NCBI RefSeq assembly: GCF_900103175.1
Contig: NZ_FNLF01000002.1
Span: forward strand, 3,486,136-3,550,135
Reading direction: 5' to 3'
DNA length: 64,000 nucleotides
Source of the DNA: Tsukamurella pulmonis
Lineage (GTDB): Bacteria > Actinomycetota > Actinomycetes > Mycobacteriales > Mycobacteriaceae
Positions 17,754 to 26,590 of this stretch are shown in pieces. How positions within the stretch are numbered: the stretch's first letter is position 1; each line of letters opens with the position of its first letter. The notes below the pieces were generated by a model. The model made no database searches and was not told the DNA's origin. It saw only the letters and a program-made list of their open reading frames with translations. Both the position numbers and the translations under genes were made by a program.

Positions 17754-18647
17754 ATGGATTACGGCCGCCCCGTCGAATTCGGGCTCTTCGTCACCCCGTC
17801 CGCCGCGGCGCTGGAGAACTGCTTCGCGCTCGCGCAACTCGCCGACGGTCGCGTCGAGTTCCTCGGCGTGCAGGACCACCCCTATCAGCAGGCCTTCGTC
17901 GACACGTTCACGCTGATCGGCTCCCTGCTCGAGCGGACCGACCAGGTGCGCGTCTTCCCCGACGTCGCGAACCTCCCGCTGCGGCCGCCCGCCGTGCTGG
18001 CGCAGGCCGCGGCCACGCTGGACCTGCTCTCCGGCGGACGGTTCGAGCTGGGCCTCGGTGCCGGCGCGTTCTGGCCCGCGATCGAGGCGATGGGCGGGCC
18101 CGCACGCACGCCGGGCGAGGCCGCCGGGGCGCTCAAGGAGGCCGTCGAGGTGATCCGCCTGATGTGGTCCGGCGAACGCTCCGTGCGCTTCTCGGGCGAG
18201 CACTACCGTCTCGCCGGCGTGCACCCCGGCCCGCGCCCGGCCCACGACATCGGCATCTGGCTCGGCGTGGGCGGGCCCAAGCTGCTGCGCCACCTCGGCG
18301 GGCACGCGGACGGCTGGGCACCGTCGAACTCCTTCTTCCCGCCCGAGACCCTGCCCGAGCGGCACGCCGCCATCGACGACGGTGCGCGCGCCGCCGGCCG
18401 CGATCCCGCGTCGATCCGGCGGCTCTACAACATCTTCGGCTCGATCGACGACGCCCGGTCCGACGAACCCTTCCACGGCACCGTCGAGCAGTGGACCGAG
18501 CGGCTGACCGGCCTGGTCGTGGAGACCGGCATGGACACGTTCGTCTTCGGCGCCGAGGACGACGACTACGCGCAGTGCCGCCGGTTCGTCGAGGAGGTGG
18601 CGCCCGCCGTCCGGCAGCGCGTCGCCGAGGTGCGCGCCGGCGGGTAG
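17754..18647 (+). CDS. LLM-class flavin/F420-dependent oxidoreductase
   Basis: A 297-residue luciferase-like monooxygenase-fold enzyme. The N-terminal strand VEFGLFVTPS, the LDLLSGGRFELGLGAG segment and the RPAHDIGIWLGVGGPKLL segment are characteristic. Members in mycolata use reduced F420 or FMN to reduce or oxygenate diverse substrates; the substrate is unknown. It stands alone on the plus strand, and its stop abuts the stop of the convergent acetyltransferase with no base between. Confidence 0.85.
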   Translation: MDYGRPVEFGLFVTPSAAALENCFALAQLADGRVEFLGVQDHPYQQAFVDTFTLIGSLLERTDQVRVFPDVANLPLRPPAVLAQAAATLDLLSGGRFELGLGAGAFWPAIEAMGGPARTPGEAAGALKEAVEVIRLMWSGERSVRFSGEHYRLAGVHPGPRPAHDIGIWLGVGGPKLLRHLGGHADGWAPSNSFFPPETLPERHAAIDDGARAAGRDPASIRRLYNIFGSIDDARSDEPFHGTVEQWTERLTGLVVETGMDTFVFGAEDDDYAQCRRFVEEVAPAVRQRVAEVRAGG

Positions 18648-19214
18648 TCATTCGGCGGGCAGCTCCCGCATCACGCGGCACGGGTTGCCTGCGGCGGCGA
18701 CGTGATCCGGCACGTCGCGCGTGACGACGCTGCCCGCGCCGATCACGGTGTTGCGGCCGATCGTCACCCCCGGGCAGACGATGACCCCGCCGCCGAACCA
18801 CACGTTGTCGCCGATGGTGATCGGCAGGGCCGTCTCCCACCGCGCCCGACGGGCGGCGTGATCCTCGACGGGGTGCAGTGCAGTGAGCAACTGCACGCGG
18901 GGCCCGATCGAACAGTCGTCGCCGATGCTGATCGGCGCGCAGTCCATGAGGATCGCGTCGTAGTTGAGGAAGCTGTTGGCGCCGATGCTGATGTGCGCGC
19001 CGTAGTCGCACTGGAACCGCGGCATGACCCAGGAACCCTCGCCGATGCCGCCGAGGAGCTCCTGGAGGATCTGAGAGCGCTTCTCATTGTCGTCCGCGGC
19101 GGAGGCGTTGAACCGGTCGAGCAACCGGCCGCAGGACCGCCGCATCGCCACGAGCTCGGAATCGCTGTCGCGGTAGCGCTCACCCGCGAGCATCCGCTGG
19201 AGTTCGGTGGCCAC
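18648..19214 (-). CDS. Sugar O-acetyltransferase, maltose/galactoside type
   Basis: A 188-residue hexapeptide-repeat acetyltransferase of the Maa/NodL/LacA group. The N-terminal MLAGERYRDSDSEL motif is the Mac domain of maltose acetyltransferases. Left-handed beta-helix repeats follow (ISIGDDCSIGPRVQLLTALHP, ITIGDNVWFGGGVIVCPGV, IGRNTVIGAGSVVTRDVP). The catalytic His is probably in the TALHP loop. It transfers acetyl from acetyl-CoA to a sugar hydroxyl. The ATG start is clear. Confidence 0.9.
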   Translation of the reverse strand: MATELQRMLAGERYRDSDSELVAMRRSCGRLLDRFNASAADDNEKRSQILQELLGGIGEGSWVMPRFQCDYGAHISIGANSFLNYDAILMDCAPISIGDDCSIGPRVQLLTALHPVEDHAARRARWETALPITIGDNVWFGGGVIVCPGVTIGRNTVIGAGSVVTRDVPDHVAAAGNPCRVMRELPAE

Positions 19215-19257
19215 GCCCCGACCGTACCCATCAGCACGGGAGACCCCGGGAATGCGA

Positions 19258-19285
19258 AAGGCCCCCGGATTTCTCCGGGGGCCTT
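19258..19285 (-). terminator. Terminator of tRNA-fMet
   Basis: A perfect 12-base dyad (AAGGCCCCCGGA with its complement, four-base loop) lies nine bases past the tRNA 3' end. It may also stop plus-strand transcription. Confidence 0.7.
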
Positions 19286-19293
19286 CGACCTAG

Positions 19294-19367
19294 TAGCGGG
19301 GACAGGATTTGAACCTGCGACCTCTGGGTTATGAGCCCAGCGAGCTACCGAGCTGCTCCACCCCGCG
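19294..19367 (-). tRNA. Initiator tRNA-fMet (CAU)
   Basis: A 74-base cloverleaf reading from 19367 downwards. The acceptor stem CGCGGGG pairs with CCCCGC, leaving an unpaired C1-U72, the hallmark of initiator tRNA. The anticodon loop CTCATAA is flanked by three G-C pairs (GGG/CCC), also initiator-specific. The T-loop GTTCAAATC is standard. The CCA end is not encoded. Confidence 0.96.
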
Positions 19368-19435
19368 TCGGGTAAACACCACGTTACTGGAATGCGCTCA
19401 CGATGTGCAAATCAGTTGAACGTGACGCTCGTCTC

Positions 19436-19469
19436 CCCGGCCGGGGCGGGTGTCGCCACCCCGGCCGGG
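19436..19469 (-). terminator. Hairpin downstream of the UPF0182 gene
   Basis: Perfect 11-base arms (CCCGGCCGGGG and its complement) flank a 12-base loop just past the minus-strand stop. No U-tract is present. Confidence 0.5.
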
Positions 19470-19479
19470 AGAGCTGAGA

Positions 19480-22446
19480 TCAGTTGCCGCCGCCCGCCTT
19501 CGCCTCGGCCGCCTGCAGCTTGGTGATCGCATCGCCGAGCTGCTTCATGGCCTGGCCGACGGCGACCTGGTCGCCGGAACGCTGCGCCGAGAGCACCGAA
19601 CCCCAGGCGTCGGAGACCTCCTTGACCGCGGCCTTCACCTCCGGGGTCTCGGCGCCGGGCACCGTCGCCTCCGTGGGCGGCGTGGGGCCGGGCTGACCAC
19701 CGCCACCGGGCACCGTCTGCCCCTGCGTGGGGCCGGAGACGCCCGTGGCGGCCGTGGCGAGCGCCGCGTCGACGCCCTTGTAGCCCGCGTCGGACAGCGA
19801 CGCCGCAACCGTGGTGCGGTAGCCCGCGCCACCCGTGACGGGGTTGAGGCTGAGCACCTTGATCAGCTTCGGTGCCGTCTTCCCGCCCTGGCCCTGGGCG
19901 TACATCGGCCACAGGTAGGTCAGCCCGCCGTTCGCGAGGCTGATCGCCTGCACGTTGCCGTACTTGGGGCTCAGCGCCTGGATGTTCGCCTTGTCGTTCG
20001 CCACCGCCTGGGAGCCCGTGATCAGGTCGACCGCCCACACCGGGCCGGGGGTCTGCCGGCCGGGCAGCCCGCGCACGTCGCGCACCACGAGCCGGCCGGC
20101 GTCCTCGCCCTCGGAGGCCACCGAGACGTACGCCGCCATGTACGCCTGGTCCTTCTGCTGCAGGACCGACGACAACTGGAACCGCGCCGCGCCGCCGCCC
20201 GGAGCTGCCGCGACCGAGTAGTACGGCGACTGCAGGCCGTCCTTGTCCGGCGTCTCGCCGGGGGCCGCCGCGACCTGCCACAGGTCGTTCTGCTGCCGGA
20301 AGGTGTTCGCGTCCGTCGTGTGGTACTTCTGCAGCAGGAAGCGCTGCACCTCGAACAGGTCCTGCGGGTAGCGGAACTGCTTCTCGACCTCGGCGGGGAC
20401 GGCGCTCTTCGGCTCGACCACGCCGGGGAAGACGTTCTTCCACGCGTTGAGGACGGGGTCCGACTCGTCGACCTGGTACAGGTGCACCGAGCCGTCGTAG
20501 GCGTCGACGGTCGCCTTGACCGAGTTGCGGATGTAGCCCACCTTCTCGTCCACCTGGCGGCGCTGCCCCTGCTGGCCGGGCGCCGCCTGCTGGCGGCTGC
20601 CCGTGGCGTCCGAGAGCGAGGTCTGCTGCGCGTAGGGGTACTTCGGCAGCGTGGTGTAGCCGTCGACCACCCACAGGATCCGGCCGGTGCGCGAGTCGAC
20701 CATCGGGTAGGTCTTGGTGTCGACCGTCAGGAAGGGCGCGAGCTGCTTGACCCGATCACGCGGATCGCGCTGGTAGATGATCTTCGAGTCCGGGCCGATG
20801 TTGCCGTTGAGCAGGATGTTCCGCTCGGTGAACTTGATCGCGTAGGCCAGGCGGGTGAACCAGTTGCCGATGCCGACGCCGCCCTCACCCTCGTAGCGCG
20901 AGCGCTCGGTGTCGCTGTCGAGCTCGCGCGGATCGCCCGTGCTGCCCACGACCGAGTAGAAGTCGGGGTCCGAGCCGATGACCTCGCCGTAGTAGATGCG
21001 CGGCTGCGACACGGTGGCCTTGCCCGCGATGCCGTTGCGGGTGATCACGGGCTGACCACCCGCGTTGGCGTTGGCGACCGCGTCCTTACCGCTCTCGCTG
21101 ACCACCTGGTCGACCTGGCCCGCAGGGGCGGTGAGCAGGCCGTTGCCGTGCGTGTAGACCATGTGGCGCGAGGTCCAGTCGGTGGGCGTCTCCTCCGGGT
21201 TCAACTCGATCGGAGCGAGGAGCACGTTCGAGAGGTTGCCGCCCACGTCGTAGCGGTCGACCGAGAGCTTGTCGGTGAGCTTGTAGTAGTCCTTGAGCTT
21301 GCCGAAGTTGGCGAACGCCGGCGAGACCACGTTCGGGTCCAGCAGTCGCACGTTCTGCAGCGACGGCGCGTCCTTGGCCGTGAGCGTCTGCAGTGCCTCC
21401 GGGGACGCCTTCGAGTCGGCTGTCTCGTACTTGGCGTCCGTCAGCCCGTACGCCTCCCTGGTGGCGGCGATGTTGCGCGCGATGTACGGCAGCTCCTTCT
21501 CCGCGTTCGGGCCGACCGAGAAGGTCTGCACGGCGGTGGGCCAGCCCACGCCGACCACGAGGGAGGAGAACAGCATGAGCACCGTCGCGACGGCCGGGAC
21601 GCGCAGGTCCCGCAGCACGATGCCGAAGAAGAAGGCGGCCGCGCAGATGATCGCGATACCGGTCAGGATCGCCTTCGCCGGCAGCATCGCGTGGATGTCG
21701 GTGTAGCTGGCGCCGGTGAACATCGGCGAGCGGTTCGAGTACACCAGGCCGTACCGGTCGAACCAGTAGGCGACGGCCTTGGTCAGCAGGAACACGCCCG
21801 CGATCGCCGCGAGCTGGATGCGCGCACCGCGCGAGAGCGAGCCCTCGCGGCCCGCCAGCCGAATGCCGCCGAAGACGTAGTGCGTGACCAGGTTCGCCAG
21901 GAACATCAGGATCAGCCCGGCGAACAGGAAGCCGAGGACGAACTCGATGAAGGGCAGCGTGAAGGCGTAGAAGCCGATGTCCTTGCCGAACTCGGCGTCG
22001 GTCTGGCCGAAGCTCTGCCGGTTGAAGAACAGCAGCACCTGCTGCCACGACGCCTGCCCGAAGATGCCGGCGATGAGGCCGATGAGCAGCGCCGGGACGA
22101 TCGCGAAGGTCTTGAGCTTGCTCATCACCACGGCGCGGTAGCGCACCACCGGATCGTCCGTGGGCGAGGGCAGGAAGGCCGGGCGCACGCGGTACGCCAG
22201 CCACATGCCGACGAACGTGAACAGCGCCAGGACCAGACCCGTCACCACGAACAGGCCGAAGCGCGAGAGCAGCACCGTGCGCAGTACGCCCGCATGGCCG
22301 AGTGAGCCGTACCAGAGGAAGGCGGTGAACACGTCCACCACCCGCGGCCCGATGAGCAGCAACGCCAGCAGCGCCACCGCCAACGCGATGAGGATCTTTG
22401 CCCGGCGGGACAGCGTGGGAATGCCCGCGGCACGAGGTGTCGTCAC
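19480..22446 (-). CDS. UPF0182 family large membrane protein (Rv3193c-like)
   Basis: A 988-residue conserved actinobacterial and cyanobacterial membrane protein of unknown function. The first 350 residues hold about seven membrane segments; the rest is a large, probably extracytoplasmic domain (RHMVYTHGNGLLTAPAG, TERNILLNGNIGPDSKI, FPGVVEPKSAVPAEV). A Gly/Pro/Thr-rich linker near residue 920 leads to a short helical tail. GTG at 22444-22446 is chosen because TACAGT lies seven bases upstream (leaderless), and the 21-codon longer form is not conserved in character. It is followed by a hairpin and tRNA-fMet. Confidence 0.92.
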   Translation of the reverse strand: MTTPRAAGIPTLSRRAKILIALAVALLALLLIGPRVVDVFTAFLWYGSLGHAGVLRTVLLSRFGLFVVTGLVLALFTFVGMWLAYRVRPAFLPSPTDDPVVRYRAVVMSKLKTFAIVPALLIGLIAGIFGQASWQQVLLFFNRQSFGQTDAEFGKDIGFYAFTLPFIEFVLGFLFAGLILMFLANLVTHYVFGGIRLAGREGSLSRGARIQLAAIAGVFLLTKAVAYWFDRYGLVYSNRSPMFTGASYTDIHAMLPAKAILTGIAIICAAAFFFGIVLRDLRVPAVATVLMLFSSLVVGVGWPTAVQTFSVGPNAEKELPYIARNIAATREAYGLTDAKYETADSKASPEALQTLTAKDAPSLQNVRLLDPNVVSPAFANFGKLKDYYKLTDKLSVDRYDVGGNLSNVLLAPIELNPEETPTDWTSRHMVYTHGNGLLTAPAGQVDQVVSESGKDAVANANAGGQPVITRNGIAGKATVSQPRIYYGEVIGSDPDFYSVVGSTGDPRELDSDTERSRYEGEGGVGIGNWFTRLAYAIKFTERNILLNGNIGPDSKIIYQRDPRDRVKQLAPFLTVDTKTYPMVDSRTGRILWVVDGYTTLPKYPYAQQTSLSDATGSRQQAAPGQQGQRRQVDEKVGYIRNSVKATVDAYDGSVHLYQVDESDPVLNAWKNVFPGVVEPKSAVPAEVEKQFRYPQDLFEVQRFLLQKYHTTDANTFRQQNDLWQVAAAPGETPDKDGLQSPYYSVAAAPGGGAARFQLSSVLQQKDQAYMAAYVSVASEGEDAGRLVVRDVRGLPGRQTPGPVWAVDLITGSQAVANDKANIQALSPKYGNVQAISLANGGLTYLWPMYAQGQGGKTAPKLIKVLSLNPVTGGAGYRTTVAASLSDAGYKGVDAALATAATGVSGPTQGQTVPGGGGQPGPTPPTEATVPGAETPEVKAAVKEVSDAWGSVLSAQRSGDQVAVGQAMKQLGDAITKLQAAEAKAGGGN

Positions 22447-22453
22447 GCCGTCC

Positions 22454-22459
22454 ACTGTA
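22454..22459 (-). promoter_or_regulatory. TANNNT -10 box for the UPF0182 gene
   Basis: On the minus strand TACAGT ends seven bases before the GTG at 22446, consistent with a leaderless start. Confidence 0.45.
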
Positions 22460-22535
22460 CGGATTGCCCGAGATGGGACGCGCGCGTACTCACCGACGCG
22501 AGACCCCACCCGGCGCGGGATGCGATCATGGGCGC

Positions 22536-23132
22536 GTGAGCTACGACGAGGCGGAGCAGACCTTCGACGAGGCGGCCCTGGGCCGCGCGGCCCGCGAGGC
22601 CATCGAATTCGTGGAGCCGCAGGGCTGGGGGCAGCCGCCGCAGCTCTTCGGGCTGGTCCCGACCTCGCTGCTCGCCACCAGCCAGCCGGACTGGGCCGAC
22701 GTCCTCGACGACGGGGCCTCGCTCACGGTGATCGAGCAGGAGCCGCTGCCCGGCGACCCGCGCGGCGGCAGCGCGGAGCTCGATCATGTGCTCGCCACCA
22801 CCACCTGGCCCGAGGAGGTCGTCGGGTGCGCGCTGGTGCAGGAGATCATCGTGCTGCCCCCGGCCGCGGAGGCCGATCTCGACGGTGCGCTCGAGCCGCA
22901 CCTCGCCGACGTGGACGCCGCGGACCGGGCCGGTCGCGCCGCCGCCGAGAGCCACCCCGAGCGACGCACGGCGCGGATGGTCGCGGCCGTGCTGCGCGAC
23001 GGCCACCGGATCACGCTGCTCACGCTGCAGCCCGAGGACGACGATCCGTTCGCGGACGCGGACCTGCTGCGCGCCGATCAGCTCGCGCCCGGCCTGATCC
23101 AGGGCCTGCTCGCCACCTTCGACGAGGACTGA
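22536..23132 (+). CDS. PPA1309 family protein
   Basis: A 198-residue acidic soluble protein of a conserved actinobacterial family without known function. Recognisable stretches are LGRAAREAIEFVEPQGWGQPPQLFGLV and the C-terminal HRITLLTLQPEDDD. The GTG at 22536 is chosen; the reading frame extends further upstream but into a divergent promoter region shared with the UPF0182 gene. It is convergent with the S16 protease gene, 22 bp apart. Confidence 0.8.
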   Translation: MSYDEAEQTFDEAALGRAAREAIEFVEPQGWGQPPQLFGLVPTSLLATSQPDWADVLDDGASLTVIEQEPLPGDPRGGSAELDHVLATTTWPEEVVGCALVQEIIVLPPAAEADLDGALEPHLADVDAADRAGRAAAESHPERRTARMVAAVLRDGHRITLLTLQPEDDDPFADADLLRADQLAPGLIQGLLATFDED

Positions 23133-23154
23133 CCGCTCCCCCGGACTCGCCGGG

Positions 23155-24204
23155 TCAGCAGGACGGCGCGGGGCGCCCCTCGCGCACGTCGGCGAGCGCC
23201 TGCACGGCGCCGTCGACCGTGTCGACCTTGACCAGCTGCAGGCCGTCGGGCGGCGAGGACTTCGCGACATCGCAGTTGGCGGCGGGCACCAGGAAGACGG
23301 AGGCACCGTCGCGCTTGGCGCCCTGCAGCTTGTGCTCGATACCGCCGATCGGCCCGACCCTGCCGTCCGAGGAGATCTCCCCGGTACCGGCCACGGTGCG
23401 ACCGCCCGTGAGATCCCCGGGCTCGACCAGGTCGATGATGCCGAGGGTGAGCATGAGGCCGGCCGACGGCCCGCCGACCTGCTGCACCCCGAAGCCGATG
23501 TGGACCTTCGGGTCCGCGGGGACCTGCCCCACCACGACCCCCAGGCGGGGCTTGCCCTCGGACTCGCCGAGCGTGACTGGGACCTGCGCGGCGCCGTCGG
23601 CCCGACGGACCGCGACGGTGACGACGTCGCCCTTCTTCTTGCCCTGCAGGGCGGCGGCGACCTGCTCCGTGGCGGTGACGGGCGCACCGTCGACGGACTC
23701 GAGGACGTCGCCCTCGCGCAGCTTGCCCTCCGACGGTCCGCCCTGGCTCAGGCCGACGACGCCGATGGCGGTGGGGATCTTCAAGTAGCGCAGCGCGGCG
23801 ACGGTGGCGGAGGATTCGGAGCCGGTGAACTGCTCACGGTTGCCCTCCTCGATCTGTTCGCGGGTGGCGCCGGGCGGGTAGTAGGCGTCGCGCGGCGCGA
23901 TCTGCGCACCGGAGATCCACTTGCCGAGCGCGCCGTAGAGGTTGAGGCCGTCGGTCACGGCGATGGTGGTGAAGCGCAGCTGCCCGGCCGGCTGGTGCAC
24001 GGGCAGGCCGTCGATGGTGATGACCTTGCGGTCGGTGACCTCGCCGTCGGCGCCGCGCTCGGCGTAGGTGGTGAGGGTGTCGGCGGTGTCGCCGGGACCG
24101 ACGGCGACGTAGGGCACCGTCACGAACATGCCCAACAACACGAGCACCAGCAGTGGCACCAGGGCGGCGAGAGCTGTCGTGATCCTGCGTTCCGTCACCG
24201 GCAC
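23155..24204 (-). CDS. Membrane-anchored PDZ and Lon-type (S16) serine protease
   Basis: A 349-residue protein like Rv3194c and Bacillus YlbL. An N-terminal membrane anchor (about 10-30) precedes a PDZ domain (about 140-210, VGLSQGGPSEGKLREGDVLESVDG) and a Lon-like proteolytic domain with nucleophile Ser247 in VGGPSAGL and the catalytic Lys region GGIEHKLQGAKRDG (Lys292). Related proteins process surface peptides outside the membrane. GTG 24204 gives MPVTERR; a GTG two codons later is an alternative. It is divergent from the DUF2342 gene. Confidence 0.9.
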   Translation of the reverse strand: MPVTERRITTALAALVPLLVLVLLGMFVTVPYVAVGPGDTADTLTTYAERGADGEVTDRKVITIDGLPVHQPAGQLRFTTIAVTDGLNLYGALGKWISGAQIAPRDAYYPPGATREQIEEGNREQFTGSESSATVAALRYLKIPTAIGVVGLSQGGPSEGKLREGDVLESVDGAPVTATEQVAAALQGKKKGDVVTVAVRRADGAAQVPVTLGESEGKPRLGVVVGQVPADPKVHIGFGVQQVGGPSAGLMLTLGIIDLVEPGDLTGGRTVAGTGEISSDGRVGPIGGIEHKLQGAKRDGASVFLVPAANCDVAKSSPPDGLQLVKVDTVDGAVQALADVREGRPAPSC

Positions 24205-24269
24205 AGCGTAGCGGCGGCCTGTTCGCCCACAGCGTGACGCAGGGGGCGGCCGTCGGTGGACGGGGGCAG

Positions 24270-24275
24270 TACCGT
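24270..24275 (+). promoter_or_regulatory. TANNNT -10 box for the DUF2342 gene
   Basis: TACCGT lies six bases before ATG 24282, consistent with a leaderless transcript. Confidence 0.5.
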
Positions 24276-24281
24276 GGAGTC

Positions 24282-25628
24282 ATGAATGACCTGCCCTTCG
24301 GATTCTCCTCCGGCGACGACGGCGGTGACGACGGCAAAGGCCGACGGGACCAGCCCTTCGGCGCCGGTCAGCCCTTCGACATGTCCCAGCTCGGCGACAT
24401 GCTCAGCCAGCTCGGCCAGATGATCTCCGGCATGGGCTCGGGCATGACCGCGCCCGGCGCCGGCACCGGCGAGCCCGTCAACTACACCGTGGCGGCGCAG
24501 CTCGCGCGGCAGACCCTCGGCAAGCACGAGCCGGTCTCCGAGGGGCAGCGCCAGGCCGTCGAGGAGTCGATGCACCTCGCGCAGCTCTGGCTCGACGGTG
24601 CCACGGTGCTGCCCGCCGGCCCGCAGAAGACGGCGGCGTGGAGCCCCGTCGACTGGCAGGAGAAGACCCTGCCCACCTGGAAGCGGCTGGTGAACCCCGT
24701 GGCGGAGAAGATCTCCGGCTCGTGGGTGCAGAGCATGCCCGAGGAGGCTCGCGAGATGGCGGCGCCCATGATGGGCATGTTCAGCCAGCTCGGCTCGGTG
24801 TCCTTCGGCACGCAGCTCGGCCAGGCCCTGGGCTCGCTGTCGAAGGAGGTGCTCACCAGCACCGACATCGGCCTGCCGCTCGGCCCGGACGATACGGCGG
24901 CGCTGCTGCCCGAGGCGATCGAGGTCTTCAGCAAGGACCTCGACATCAAGGACCAGGAGATCCTGGTCTACCTGGCCGCGCGCGAAGCCGCGCACCAGCG
25001 CCTGTTCTCGCACGTGCCGTGGCTGCGTTCGCGCGTGCTCGACACCGTCGAGCAGTACGCGCGCGGCATCACGATCGACATGTCGGGCATCGAGGAGCTC
25101 TCCCGCAACCTCGATCCGACGGCGCTGCAGGACCCGGCGAAGCTCGAGGAGCTGATGGCCGCGCAGGGCGCCGCCCTGCAGCCCAAGGCCACGCCCGAGC
25201 AGACCGCCGCGCTCGAGCGCCTCGAGACGCTGCTCGCGCTCATCGAGGGCTGGGTCGAGACGGTCGTGCACGCGGCGATCGCCGACCGGCTGCCCAGTGC
25301 CGCCGCGCTGCGCGAGACGATGCGCCGCCGCCGCGCGTCGGGCGGTCCGGCGGAGCAGACCTTCGCCACGCTGGTCGGCCTGGAACTGCGCCCCCGCAAG
25401 GTGCGCGAGGCCGCCGACCTGTGGGAGCGCATCCTCAACGCGACCTCGATGGAGGAGCGCGACGGGGTGTGGGCCCACCCGGACCTGATCCCGGACGCCT
25501 CCGATCTGGACGCGCCCGCCGCGTTCATCGACCGCATGCTGGGCGACGCCTCCGGCGCGGATCCGTCGGACCTCGACGACCCGATCGGCGCGATCGAACG
25601 CCTGGGACGCGAGTCCGGCGACGAGTAG
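24282..25628 (+). CDS. DUF2342/TIGR03624 family protein, putative zinc-dependent hydrolase (Rv3195-like)
   Basis: A 448-residue actinobacterial protein. The N-terminus is Gly/Asp-rich and disordered, followed by a Met/Gln-rich helix (DMSQLGDMLSQLGQMISGMG). The family is annotated as a putative metallohydrolase; the segment AAREAAHQRLFSHVPWLR supplies Glu and His residues that could bind metal, but it is not a standard HExxH motif. Gene order (S16 protease, DUF2342, Rv3196, Rv3197) is conserved with M. tuberculosis. An intrinsic terminator follows. Function is unproven. Confidence 0.82.
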   Translation: MNDLPFGFSSGDDGGDDGKGRRDQPFGAGQPFDMSQLGDMLSQLGQMISGMGSGMTAPGAGTGEPVNYTVAAQLARQTLGKHEPVSEGQRQAVEESMHLAQLWLDGATVLPAGPQKTAAWSPVDWQEKTLPTWKRLVNPVAEKISGSWVQSMPEEAREMAAPMMGMFSQLGSVSFGTQLGQALGSLSKEVLTSTDIGLPLGPDDTAALLPEAIEVFSKDLDIKDQEILVYLAAREAAHQRLFSHVPWLRSRVLDTVEQYARGITIDMSGIEELSRNLDPTALQDPAKLEELMAAQGAALQPKATPEQTAALERLETLLALIEGWVETVVHAAIADRLPSAAALRETMRRRRASGGPAEQTFATLVGLELRPRKVREAADLWERILNATSMEERDGVWAHPDLIPDASDLDAPAAFIDRMLGDASGADPSDLDDPIGAIERLGRESGDE

Positions 25629-25656
25629 TTCCCGCAGGCGCGCATCCTGCCTGGTC

Positions 25657-25691
25657 AAGCCCGGTCATCCCCTGTGGATAACCGGGCTTTT
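25657..25691 (+). terminator. Intrinsic terminator with a DnaA-box sequence in its loop
   Basis: Nine-base arms AAGCCCGGT and ACCGGGCTT flank a 15-base loop and are followed by TT. The loop and arm junction contain TGTGGATAA (25673-25681), a perfect match to a DnaA box on the reverse strand. Confidence 0.6.
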
Positions 25692-25730
25692 CCGCGCTCG
25701 GGGCACGGACGGGCGTGCTTGGCTCGCACC

Positions 25731-26576
25731 ATGCGGCACCGTCTGAATCCGTTCCTGACCGTCGTGGTGCGCCCGCCCACGCTGGTGCAGCTGGGCGCCT
25801 CGGCCACCGGAGCCCCGGTGTTGCGGCCGCCGCCGTGGCTCGCCCCGGATGCCGTCGCCGGGCTGCTGCGCTGGCTGCAGACCTACCGGACTCCGCGCGA
25901 GCTCGAGCGCCGCGCCGCCGACCTGGGGATGACGGCGGGCGACGTGGAGGAGCTCCTGGGAGCGCTGGGCGAGCACGGTCTGCTCGAGCCCGAGCCGCCG
26001 CGCTCGCCGCTGCAGGTCCACCTGCACGGGCGCGGGTCGGTCGCCGATGCGGTGCTCGGCGAGCTCGCCGCCCTCGACGGTGTGCAGGTGACGGCGGGCA
26101 CCGCACGCAGCTGGACCCCCGCCGGTCGCGGCGTGGACCTGGTGGTGCTCTCCGACTTCCTCTCCCCCGACCCCGTGCTGGTCGCCCGGCTGATGCGCGA
26201 ACGGGTGCCGCACCTGCCCGTCGTGCTGCGCGACGGTGCCGGCGTGATCGGCCCGCTGGTGCTCCCCGGCGCGGGTCCGTGCCTGCGCTGCCTGGACCGG
26301 AACCGGTCCGAGACCGACCCCGGCTGGCCCACGCTGGCGTGCCAGCTGTTCGGCCGGGCCGGGCGGGCCTCGCCCCAGATCCTGCGGATGACGGCGGCGG
26401 TGGCGGCGCAGCAGGTGGCCGCCGTCGCCGCCGGGCGGTGGGGCTCGGCGGACCCACCGGACGTGCTCGGCTGTACTTTGGAGGTCGAGGGCAGCGCGAT
26501 CGCCGTCCGACGATGGTTCATGCACCCCGGGTGCGGATGCGGGGTCACCGCCCCCGCATCCGAGGCTGCTGGTTGA
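25731..26576 (+). CDS. ThiF/cyclodehydratase-like protein (Rv3196-like)
   Basis: A 281-residue protein resembling the leader-binding and E1-like parts of TOMM (azol(in)e peptide) biosynthesis enzymes. The N-terminal 95 residues look like a PqqD/RRE-type winged-helix (TYRTPRELERRAADLGMTAG), followed by a reduced Rossmann-like domain. Two putative zinc-binding pairs are visible: CLRC (GPCLRCLDRNRSETDP) and CGCG near the C-terminus. No ATP-binding GxGGxG loop of active E1 enzymes is seen. Start ATG 25731 is preferred over 25674, which overlaps the terminator. The AarF-like gene follows 14 bp later, so they are probably co-transcribed. Confidence 0.7.
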   Translation: MRHRLNPFLTVVVRPPTLVQLGASATGAPVLRPPPWLAPDAVAGLLRWLQTYRTPRELERRAADLGMTAGDVEELLGALGEHGLLEPEPPRSPLQVHLHGRGSVADAVLGELAALDGVQVTAGTARSWTPAGRGVDLVVLSDFLSPDPVLVARLMRERVPHLPVVLRDGAGVIGPLVLPGAGPCLRCLDRNRSETDPGWPTLACQLFGRAGRASPQILRMTAAVAAQQVAAVAAGRWGSADPPDVLGCTLEVEGSAIAVRRWFMHPGCGCGVTAPASEAAG

Positions 26577-26590
26577 CTTCAGGGGGCCAG

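Noticed and set aside
19450-22305. 951-codon plus-strand ORF opposite UPF0182
   Set aside because: Low-complexity Arg/Val/Leu/Asp composition typical of an antisense frame in GC-rich DNA; the minus-strand frame encodes a conserved membrane protein.
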